A stretch of 15,622 nucleotides of DNA from Rhizophlyctis rosea (lineage: Eukaryota; Chytridiomycota; Chytridiomycetes; Rhizophlyctidales; Rhizophlyctidaceae), in NCBI GenBank assembly GCA_027596075.1, contig JADGJC010000591.1:1-15622 (forward strand), read 5' to 3'. The notes beneath the pieces are model-generated. The model did no database searches. It was not told the DNA's origin and saw nothing but the letters and a program-made list of their open reading frames with translations. This document shows, in pieces, positions 8,614 through 15,622 of this stretch; position 1 is the stretch's first letter, and every line of letters starts with the position of its first letter. Both the position numbers and the translations under genes were made by a program.

Positions 8614-9081
8614 TCACCACTGATAGACGCGCGCACACCTCTTCGACTCGGACCATCGACTCAACACTGTTATGAGTGGTTCCTCTGGTCCGTAGCTTGG
8701 GGTGTAGCCTGGACTGTTTTGGTCGGATAGGAAACATGAGAGCGTGTATTTGGATGAGAGGTGGACTTCTGCTTTCCAGTAAGTAGGGCATTCGGAAAAT
8801 TCAGGGACGATGAGGGAGAAGGGTGAGAGGAGTGTGCGGGCGCGGAGGTAGGAAAGCGTATGGGGATGAGAGCCTGTGCGGAGCAAGTTGAGGGAGTTCG
8901 TGAAAGGCATGGTTGGGCAGGTCTACAAATAAGGATTTGCTGTTTGGTAACCGGACCTACCTGAGCGAATTGCTTCATGACGGAAGAATCGACATGTCTG
9001 TGCAAGGCGGAGCTTGGAAGTGGAATTGTGTGCTGCGTGTTCGACGATGTAGAGCCATATTTCGTCAGGGAAGGGTGTCAT
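8614..9081 (-). CDS. Copy F: two-exon F-box-like protein, G-S-H-P subfamily
   Basis: Exon 1 is 9081-8961 and exon 2 is 8873-8614; the product is 126 aa. The F-box-like part reads M-T-P-F-P-D-E-I-W-L-Y-I, then T-S-K-L-R-L-A-Q-T-C-R-F-F-R-H-E-A-I-R-S-G. The intron (8874-8960, 87 nt, GTAGGT to GCACAG) is the longest of the family but keeps position and phase. Exon 2 belongs to the second type: G-S-H-P-H-T-L-S-Y-L-R-A-R, S-L-I-V-P-E, V-H-L-S-S-K-Y, and a tail P-E-E-P-L-I-T-V-L-S-R-W ... C-A-R. Copies H and I share these features (A also has the Cys-Ala near its end). The weakly alternating V-x-L-x-x-x-Y middle suggests beta strands, but no fold is recognised. An upstream block shared with H and I lies about 270 nt before the start. 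Skp1 binding is inferred from the motif only. Confidence 0.75.
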
Positions 9082-9667
9082 GCTGTCAAATGTCAAGGAT
9101 GAGTATTGTTCTCGAGAAGGATCGGACAGTATTGGATTATGACAATGACAGGAGGGACAAAGTGCAAAAAGGGTTCACAGGCTCACACATCGGTGGCTCC
9201 GCTTTGAACTCTTCCGGTCACCGGACCATTGTCCTTGAATTTGACGGAGCGGACGCTATGCAATTCCTAGCTATGACGCGCGCATATTTGTCCTTCCTGG
9301 CAACCCTCCGCCACATCGTTGCTCCCATTGAAAACCAGACGTGATGTGTCCTCATGTGACTGCACAATTGTTCATCGTGGAAGTGGGACGATCCCGCCGC
9401 ATGACCATATGTCTATCATGGTTTTGAACCCTCTCACAGGTCAGTCGAATTGATTGCTGCTCCATCAATTGATCCACGACGCGTCAAAGGCAATGACAAG
9501 GTGATATTCCCCATCTTTGTTTATGCTACGCATGGGGATCTGGCGGCCGTGACAGTGCCGCCAACAACACAATCACCCCCCACTCACTTTGCAACAACAT
9601 TCACTCTCCCGTTTCTCACTTTTCTCCTATGTAGACGATCTCTCAACCCTAAACTGCCTCCGTAAGT
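9082..9667. other. Spacer upstream of copy F and downstream of copy G
   Basis: It contains the upstream block of F (9353-9411). The plus-strand frame 8913-9344 is largely the reverse complement of F exon 1 and is not a gene. No other motif was seen. Confidence 0.5.
9353..9411 (-). promoter_or_regulatory. Upstream block of copy F shared with H and I
   Basis: On the plus strand CATGTGACTGCACAA (9353-9367) is followed 52 bp later, start to start, by CCATATG (9405-9411). It lies 272 bp before the F start codon. The same pair occurs before H and I and fits CATNTGAYTGCRCAA ... CCATATG. In the direction of the gene it reads CATATGG then TTGTGCAGTCACATG. Confidence 0.5.
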
Positions 9668-10124
9668 TCAAGTCCGGCAATCCGCAACCTTCATCATTTC
9701 TCCGTTTGCATGATGCGTATACAAGGTGGTCCAAATGTATCGATGCGCAGTAGTCCCGTACATCAGGGGCCACCTGTAAATGATACGGCAGAGGATATAT
9801 CGCTGTGAAAAGGGCAACCACACAACGACAGGTCCGCGTAGAGAAATGTCAAAGTGGGGTATGGCGGGATGGAAGGTCTCTAGCTTCTTTCGACCGTGGA
9901 GGAAGGCTTTGACCAGGTCGAGGGCTCCTGAGTTTGGATTGAACGGTGAGACTTACAGCCAAGTTGTGCAGATAAGATGGGGTTGGAGACGGAACAGTCT
10001 TACCCGTTCGAATGGTTTCCGCGCGGATACATCGAATTGTCTGTGAGAGCGCTAGCTTTGTATGTGGATTGCGGATGAAGTTCTCATAGATGTACAACCA
10101 CAGTTCACTTGGAAGGTTGCTCAT
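9668..10124 (-). CDS. Copy G: two-exon F-box-like protein
   Basis: Exon 1 is 10124-10004 and exon 2 is 9927-9668; the product is 126 aa. Exon 1 reads M-S-N-L-P-S-E-L-W-L-Y-I-Y-E-N-F, then K-L-A-L-S-Q-T-I-R-C-I-R-A-E-T-I-R-T-G; R-C-I-R-A-E is shared only with D. The intron (9928-10003, 76 nt, GTAAGA to CTCAG) is in phase 1. The exon-2 frame was read from the nucleotides: G-A-L-D-L-V-K-A-F-L-H-G-R-K-K-L, H-P-A-I-P-H, S-Q-R-Y-I-L-C-R-I-I-Y, ending in TGA at 9670-9668. Its middle resembles that of D (P-A-I-P, then I-x-C-x-R-x-I). The tail lacks the P-L-x-x-[IL]-L word seen in several paralogues. Exon lengths (121 and 260 nt) equal those of F, which supports the model. Function beyond a probable adaptor role is unknown. 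Confidence 0.72.
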
Positions 10125-10667
10125 GGCGATGGTATGGAGTATATTTGTTTGGATAGCTGGTCCTGAAGAACAGAACTAGCGGAAGAATCACTGTTGACAA
10201 TTGTTGTCTGGAGTGCTGACGCTCCCAATACGAAATTACTAAGGGAGGGGGAGCAAAGGTGCGAGCGGTGGAAGCGCTAAGAAGTGCGTTGGCTGTTCAA
10301 ATGTACTTTGTTCAGATAGCGTTGCGCCAAATCACCTCTACAACTGTCACGTTTTGACGTCATCCTAAGCGGACAGCGTGGAGAGTCAGAAACGTACATG
10401 CATGGAAAGTCAGGAACCATTCAGGCAACGCGAATCACAGTAATAAGCTGAAAAGCTGTGCCTCCCACAACCATTCGTGGTGTTTGATTACAGGTCTCAG
10501 ACCAAAGCCCCGTCTCATTCTGCGTGCCCCGAAATGCGTGGATTTATTGTATTTACAAACTTTGCAAATTCTCGCTGATGAACCATTACGAGACCGCACG
10601 CACTTGTATCCGCACAAGCTCCACCCTTCTACCACAAAACCTGCGCACCGGGAACCACCCTCAAAAC
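10125..10667. other. Spacer upstream of copy G and downstream of copy H
   Basis: No gene or strong repeat. A TTTGACGTCATCC stretch near 10354 contains the palindrome GACGTC (CRE-like), and the words AGTCAGAAAC / AGTCAGGAAC repeat near 10385-10420. The plus-strand frames starting at 10484 and 10524 run into H exon 2 on the opposite strand and are shadows. Confidence 0.5.
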
Positions 10668-11116
10668 CTAATAGACCCAACATGCGCACCCCTTCGACCC
10701 CACTAGCCTACTCAAAATCGTGATGATCGGGTCCCCGCGGGGATAAAGTTCCCGAGGACGGTTCTTGTAAACGAAACAGCTGAACTTGTATCGAGGACAG
10801 AAGGCGACTTTCACTTGCCAGTATTCCCAGTGGTCGGGAACGTGAAGGGGCTCCGGTATTGTGAGTGAGAAGGTGGAGAGACGTTTGCGGGGGCGGAGGA
10901 AGGAGAGGGTTTGCGAGTGGGAGCCTGTGGGAAGGGGGTGAGTGGGAATGTAGAAGGTATGGATGTAAGGTCTGGAAATGGGTATTTGTTGGCACCTGAG
11001 CGAATGGTTTCGTTACGGAAGAATCGACATGTTTGGGCTAGGGAAAGTTTTGAGGTAGGGTTGTGGATAGTTTGTTCGAGGATGTATAGCCATATTTCGT
11101 TGGGCAAGGTCGTCAT
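10668..11116 (-). CDS. Copy H: two-exon F-box-like protein, G-S-H subfamily
   Basis: Exon 1 is 11116-10996 and exon 2 is 10924-10668; the product is 125 aa. I start at ATG 11116 (M-T-T-L-P-N-E-I-W-L-Y-I-L), which gives the family exon length; an upstream in-frame ATG at 11164 is possible. The motif continues N-P-T-S-K-L-S-L-A-Q-T-C-R-F-F-R-N-E-T-I-R-S-G. The intron (10925-10995, 71 nt, GTGCCA to CCACAG) is in phase 1. Exon 2 was read from the nucleotides: G-S-H-S-Q-T-L-S-F-L-R-P-R-K-R-L-S-T-F-S-L, T-I-P-E, C-P-R-Y-K-F-S-C-F, then D-P-I-I-T-I-L-S-R-L ... S-K-G-C-A-C and TAG at 10670-10668. F is the closest relative (S-C-F in the middle, I-T-[VI]-L-S-R in the tail). No catalytic or membrane motif is visible. 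Confidence 0.77.
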
Positions 11117-11885
11117 GATGTGGTTGTATATCGAGAATGAGTTCCGTATTGCCTTGAGAGACAATCAGATGGTGTTGGCTTGCAGTGGTAAAACCCAAAC
11201 GCAGCAAAAGGACCGGCGACTTCGAATTATCCTTGATGGTTGTCAAAGTTGGGGGAGGGGATGATATGTACTCCTCAAAGTTAGATATCTATCTGCGACC
11301 ATGTGTCATCCTTGCACGTTCCGGCTCATTGAAGGAATGCAGCTCACATATGGGAATCAGATGGGACGTTCGCGCATCACGCTGCTCACATTTGGAAATC
11401 GGGCCGGATTTTCACTCATTTGACTGCGCAAATGCTACTAATGCTCATCACACCCCGCGGTGAACCTCGCCTCGTAACCATATGTATATGACTTTGGATG
11501 ACCACAATAGACGGCATTCTCCATTTGATGCTTGCATTAATCACGTGACGTGGTCGTGATTTTGCATATGAATGTATGTTGACCGCGCGGAAAGTTGCAG
11601 CATCTGATGTCCCTGAGGTTTGTGAACGCAAGTCACGTCATTCGCATGATGGCATCAGACCCTGGCGCATGATCCTCTCCTTCAAAATTACCGCACAATT
11701 TGGAATGGCAAGGCCCCACCACCTGGACTTTCATAATGTGTCTCGACCTCGCCCTACGCACGAACCAGTCGCCGGATTCGACCTCGACATATATAAACAC
11801 AAATACAACGCGCAAATGGCATGGTTACGCATCCTATTTGCAAAACAATACCAACCCTCCCATTAGGCCCATACAAAATGACCTT
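11117..11885. other. Spacer upstream of copy H and downstream of copy I
   Basis: It holds the upstream block of H (11417-11484), a CACGTG hexamer at 11542-11547 and extra CATATG sites at 11347 and 11565. A consensus-like TATATAAA at 11790-11797 points rightward, yet no plus-strand gene follows; only the antisense of copy I does. The plus-strand frame 11576-11866 (96 codons) spans that TATA word and matches nothing I know. Confidence 0.5.
11417..11484 (-). promoter_or_regulatory. Upstream block of copy H shared with F and I
   Basis: CATTTGACTGCGCAA (11417-11431) is followed 61 bp later, start to start, by CCATATG (11478-11484), 301 bp before the H start codon. The flanking bases also resemble those before F (CTCAT at the left, ACCATATGT at the right). 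Confidence 0.5.
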
Positions 11886-12456
11886 TCAATACCGCATATG
11901 CCCCGCACACTCACACCTCCCCGAGTGCGGCCACCGCCTCAAAAGCGTGACGGTAGGTTCCCGCCGATCCAGCGCTGACAACCCTTGGCAAAACACATAC
12001 ACATAGAACGCGTACCGGTCCGAGAACTGTAGGTGCAGCTCCCAATAGGTGGTCGTTTTGAACTGTTTCGGGATTGTGAGAGAGAAGGTTGAGAGGCGAT
12101 GGAAGGCGCGGAGGTAGGAGATGGTTTTGGGGTGGGAGCCTGTGTAGTGTGGGGGTTTTGGTTGGTGAATTTGGGTGGATGGAGGAATTGGGTTGGGTCT
12201 TTTTCTAGAGGACCTTACCTGAACGGATCGCTTCGTGACGGAAGAAGCGGCATGTTTGGGCTAGTGAGAGTTTTGGGCGGGGGTTTTGGATGTAGTATTG
12301 AAGGATGTGTAGCCATATTTCGTCTGGTAGGCCTGTCGGGATGTTTGGTGGGTGGGGAGTATGCTGTTTTGCTTGCCTTCCGAAACCGTCAAGAAGGGCC
12401 CTTAGGTAGCAATTCTCGGCTAGGGTTCGCAGTACAGAATTCACGAGTCGCTGCAT
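11886..12456 (-). CDS. Copy I: two-exon F-box-like protein with a lost ancestral start codon
   Basis: Exon 2 is 12139-11886. Exon 1 ends at 12219; its start is uncertain. Where the paralogues have ATG-Pro-Thr, this copy has ATC (12342-12340) followed by P-T-G-L-P-D-E-I-W-L-H-I-L. The frame stays open upstream to 12588 and offers ATGs at 12456 (used here, 163 aa), 12561 and between, so translation may begin with an N-terminal extension of at least 38 residues or come from an unseen exon. The rest is intact: R-P-K-L-S-L-A-Q-T-C-R-F-F-R-H-E-A-I-R-S-G, a phase-1 intron (12140-12218, 79 nt, GTAAGG to ACACAG), then G-S-H-P-K-T-I-S-Y-L-R-A, S-L-T-I-P-K, L-Q-F-S-D-R-Y, R-E-P-T-V-T-L-L-R-R-W ... G-R-C-E-C and a TGA at 11888. 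Exon 2 was read from the nucleotides. It belongs with F and H. Confidence 0.7.
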
Positions 12457-12963
12457 GCTGCATGCACTGAGGTATATAGCAGACATGTTTATCATCTGTG
12501 TTTGATGAAGGAGACGGCATGACGATTGGAAGTTCATGAAGCGGTCTTTGAAGTGGACCATACTTTTTGGAGGTGCATCGTCAGCCACATGTGTGCATCA
12601 ACTGTGATGCCCGCCCATCTGATTGCGCAACTTTAGGCAGGTGATGGGCACCTCCGTTCATAGCTTTACACTTCTTCCATATGGATTCGCCGATGATGGA
12701 CAGTCCGCCACTTGTTTGTTTATTCATCAGTGCACTCAGCACTTTGTTTACGTTGGCCTCGATTTTACATAAGCAAATGCAGACACCACCACCGCGAACA
12801 GCCACACCCTCAAACGTCCCCCCTCCAACGCTCCCATCCCTCCATGCACGAAACATTTTCTTGCGTTGTCTGTACGGATGACAACCAGCTCGAGCTGCGC
12901 TCAACCCCAACACATCGCGCCAACACTTCCAACCCCATTCCCCACGCCCCCTCAGCCCCAACC
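12457..12963. other. Divergent spacer between copy I and sec6
   Basis: Copy I is read leftward and sec6 rightward, so both promoters should be here. It contains the F/H/I-type upstream block (12616-12683). The sec6-proximal half is rich in C and A (about 12780-12850), without a clear TATA element. If I starts at 12561, its extension occupies the left part of this spacer. Confidence 0.5.
12616..12683 (-). promoter_or_regulatory. Upstream block of copy I shared with F and H
   Basis: CATCTGATTGCGCAA (12616-12630) is followed 61 bp later by CCATATG (12677-12683), the same spacing as before H. It lies 274 bp before the ancestral start position of I, almost the distance seen for F (272 bp). This suggests that the upstream region was duplicated along with the genes. 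Confidence 0.5.
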
Positions 12964-15587
12964 ATGGCAACAACGACCTCCTCAACACCTATTGACCTCT
13001 CCGAAACCCTCGCCTCAGAAGCCACATCCGCCGCCATAACCCGCATAGCCGACATCCTTCGTCACCCCGACGACCTAACCAACAAACTTCCCTCAATCCG
13101 TAAACGCTTTGCAATAGAGCGAGCGTCAATAGAAGCGCAACTGAAGACTGCTGTGGAAAGCCAGTTGGATGATGCGCAGAGGGGGTTGGAAGTGCTGGGT
13201 GTCGCGAGTGCGGAGACTGAGAGGGTGCGGGGGAATTTGGGGGGAATTGATAGTCTTTGTGCTGATGCGCAGAATACTATTAGGAATTATGCTAGGATTA
13301 AGAAGGTTGGTGGTGGTAGTGCTGTTTTGAGAATCTGGATTGTGGAGCTGCGTCTTTTTTTTTTTTTTTTTCCAAAAGCGCTGCTCAGAAAATGAAGCTC
13401 TGTCACTGATCTTGCTCTTTCATTCAATCCTCGTACACCATCATTCCTCACGGCACACAAAACACCATTACAGATATCCCGCACCCACCAAAACTTCGCC
13501 GCCACAAAATCAATGGTCGAACAATTCCAATCCCTCAACAACCAAGTCTCCCGAATTCAAAAACTCCTCCAAGAAGATCTCGACCAACTAGCTTACCTAG
13601 ATGACAACCCCGCCGATAACCTCCTCCTGATCCACTACCAGCTCCAACAACTCGAAACGTTTCGTAACACTACTATGGCGAGATGTACGACCACGAGAGA
13701 GGGAATCAGCCCGAGTGCAGATACGTTGAATACTCTTAATGAGTATTTTAGGAAAGTGGATCAATTGGAATCTGATTTTGACGGGTATTTTTGGACGATT
13801 GCGAGGCGTACGTTGAAGTTGGTTATGGGGGGCAGGGGGGAGTGTGTTGTGCAGATGGTTAAGGTTATCGAGATGGAGGAGAGGGCGGATGAGGTTGCGA
13901 GTGTGCAGGAGACGGTTGTTAGTCCTGTCTCCGGGGAAGGTGGGGCAAGTCAGATTTCAAGAGAAGTAACGCACCCGAGACCGATTAAGAGTTACCGAAT
14001 CAAGTTTTTCGATGTTATACGTGATGCCATCGGAGCGGAAATCGCGGCATTGTACGAGCAGAAGAAGCATGACATTCTGGGATTACTTGCAGGCGCCGAT
14101 ACGGTCATCGACAACCTCATCATCGTCCACGACGAACTAATACCCCGCTTCCCCAAACGATACAACATCTTCTATTTCTACGTCCTGGAATACCATCGCG
14201 CAATCTACGACATGGTGAATAAAGTCATAACATCGGGCGAGATGGAGGCCGGGGAGATATTGGTGTTGATCAAGTGGGTTAGGGATTATTATAGTTCCAT
14301 GTCTTCACGGCTGGATGTTGGTGAGGATTTGTTAGAGCCGCGGTTGTTGGATAATCGGGAGGATGAACTGCAGGCGGAGTATGTGCATTTGGTGAGGAGT
14401 AAGTTGGGGGAGTGGTTGGCGAATATACTTAATACGGAGACGTATGATTTTTTGGAACGTGCGCATCCACCGGAGACGGATGGGAGTGGGCAGTATCTTT
14501 TGACGGGGTCCATTATCGTATTCCAGATGTTCAACCAGCAAGTTGATGTCGTTGCGAGTTCGTCGAGGGGACAGTTACTTTACGATGTAGTTTGCGAGTG
14601 TTGCGTGACGTTAGATGAGTTTCATAAAGCTTGGTTGAAGATATTGGACTCGGAGTATGAGAAGTTTGTGTCGAGGAGTGTGGAGTTGGCGGAGGGGTTG
14701 CCGGAGTATGTTGTTGCGTTGGCGAATGATTGTTTGAGGAGTACGGAGTTTTCGGAAGCGATTGGGACGAGGATTGAGCCGATGCTTGATGCGCCGTTTA
14801 ATCAGAAGGCCGCGGCCAAGATTAAGGCTGCATTGGAAGGTGAGAACTATGCGAGCGCTTTTTGGGTGTGCATGCCCTCATCGCACTTCTCACAAATTTC
14901 CACCCCTCATTCCCTCCCCACCTCACCTCCGCCACTACTACCACATACACACACACTCACTCGTTCACTCACCGAACCACATACCCTCCCACCCACGCAT
15001 CTTGGGGACTTGCGCGACCGCTCCTCTCAATTCTCAATCCCCCATTCCCTTCCATCCGCCCCACCCTGGCACCACCACCCCACCGACTCACACGCACCGA
15101 CACACTCACACACTCACACACACACACTCTCTCTCTCACGGACATGTGCACACACATGAACACATACACACGCCCACACCTCAACCACAAACACACCCTG
15201 TCCCACGACGCATCAGGCTTCATGAAAGTCAGTCGAAGAGCCCTCCAAATCCTCCTGGACATAACCATCTCGGACCTCCGGCCGGCCTTCCACCTCTTCT
15301 ACACACCCCAATGGTACGACCAAGACCTTATGCGCCTCGTCATCGGCACCTTGGACGACTACACGGAGGATTTCAAATTCCACATGGCGGAGTATTTATT
15401 TAATAAGTTTACGACGGACCTGTTGGAGAAGGTTGTTGTGCTGAGTTTAGAAGCGTTGAGTCCGAAGAATAAGAATGCAAAGTTCCATATGCCGGGGTGT
15501 GCCGAACGGATGAGGGGGGATACGAATGTGTTGGTGGATTTTTTTGGGAGGGTTAAGAGTGCTAAGAGGGCTAAGAGTGCTTTTGAG
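12964..15587 (+). CDS. sec6: Exocyst complex subunit Sec6 (EXOC3), partial at the 3' end
   Basis: Sec6 is one of eight exocyst subunits that tether secretory vesicles to the plasma membrane. Exons: 12964-13305, 13474-14839 and 15217-15587 (693 residues seen); a GTATGT donor at 15588 shows that at least one more exon follows, and animal Sec6 is roughly 750 residues. Exon 1 holds the helical N-terminus (I-A-D-I-L-R-H-P-D-D-L and I-E-A-Q-L-K-T-A-V-E-S-Q-L-D). Exon 2 opens I-S-R-T-H-Q-N-F-A-A-T-K, in phase 0 after a GTTGGT-donor intron, and carries the long Sec6 helical rods (P-R-F-P-K-R-Y-N-I-F; L-I-K-W-V-R-D-Y-Y). Intron 2 (14840-15216, GTGAGA to CATCAG, phase 1) joins A-L-E-G to F-M-K-V-S-R-R-A. 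Exon 3 has S-D-L-R-P-A-F, T-P-Q-W-Y and L-D-D-Y-T-E-D-F. The start is ATG 12964 in a CCAACCATGG context. The exon 1 donor is the least certain boundary. Confidence 0.93.
13355..13371. repeat. Run of 17 T in sec6 intron 1
   Basis: A homopolymer of 17 T lies inside the 168-nt first intron of sec6 (13306-13473), about 100 nt before the TTACAG acceptor. It is prone to length errors in sequencing, but being intronic it does not affect the reading frame. Confidence 0.9.
14942..15139. repeat. CA/CT microsatellite tracts in sec6 intron 2
   Basis: Two tracts rich in CA and CT (14942-14962 and 15088-15139, ending in CTCTCTCTCTC) sit in the 377-nt second intron. Each follows a similar C/T-rich lead (14884-14930 and 15019-15065, about 34 of 47 positions equal), which suggests an old internal duplication of roughly 135 bp. 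On the plus strand the intron is almost free of stops in one frame, so it can be mistaken for coding sequence. Confidence 0.8.
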
Positions 15588-15622
15588 GTATGTTGGATGG
15601 TGTTCATTGTTTGGCAGTATTT

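Noticed and set aside
8913..9344. 143-codon plus-strand frame
   Set aside because: Its left half is the reverse complement of copy F exon 1, so it is a shadow of a real gene.
10484..10723. Pro-rich 79-codon plus-strand frame
   Set aside because: Its right part overlaps copy H exon 2 in antisense and the start lies in spacer; no independent support.
11576..11866. 96-codon plus-strand frame before the 3' end of copy I
   Set aside because: No recognisable domain; the TATATAAA word lies inside it rather than before it.
12712..12963. Longer Sec6 N-terminus from the open frame upstream of 12964
   Set aside because: The upstream residues are low-complexity His/Pro/Thr-rich, and the ATG at 12964 has a good start context just before the conserved N-terminal helices.
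15088..15180. CA-rich tract as a CRISPR array or telomere repeat
   Set aside because: It is a simple dinucleotide-type microsatellite inside an intron, without spacers or a telomere unit.

Overview
The window looks like nuclear DNA of a fungus, plausibly an early-diverging lineage such as a chytrid. The signs are short GT-AG introns (59-87 nt in the small genes), intron-split genes with ordinary start contexts, a sec6/EXOC3 gene, a MATH-BTB gene and an expanded F-box-like family. The lineage is inferred from general character; no marker proves it.

Layout. About 12.3 kb (179-12456) holds nine dispersed copies, here called A to I, of one small two-exon gene family. Eight are on the minus strand; B (1793-2247) is on the plus strand. 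Each copy has a first exon of about 40 codons ending in a phase-1 intron at the same Gly codon. That exon encodes a degenerate F-box (L-P-x-E-[LI]-W ... K-L-x-L-x-Q-T-C-R-F-F-R-x-E). The second exon starts G-A-L-D-C-T-K or G-S-H-P-x-T, shares L-[RH]-x-x-x-x-L-x-x-F-x-x-x-x-P, and then diverges strongly. Second exons of G, H and I were read directly from the nucleotide sequence. C carries a frameshift just after its start codon, D probably carries one near its 3' end, and I has lost the ancestral ATG. The subfamily F/H/I shares a two-part upstream block about 270-300 bp before each start. Between D and E lies a MATH-BTB gene (5384-6496) whose MATH tail is out of frame between two opposite shifts.

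The right end (12964-15587) carries most of sec6, an exocyst subunit, in three exons; the gene runs off the window. It is read away from copy I across a shared 0.5 kb spacer.

How the genes may work together. F-box proteins bring substrates to SCF (Skp1-Cullin1) ligases and MATH-BTB proteins to Cullin3 ligases, so the region left of sec6 can be read as a fast-evolving cluster of ubiquitin-ligase adaptor-like genes next to a conserved housekeeping gene. That functional reading is inference. The gene family, its intron and its subgroups are seen in the sequence. No tRNA, rRNA, transposon or CRISPR array was found. Bases 1-178 lie beyond the 3' end of copy A and show nothing recognisable.
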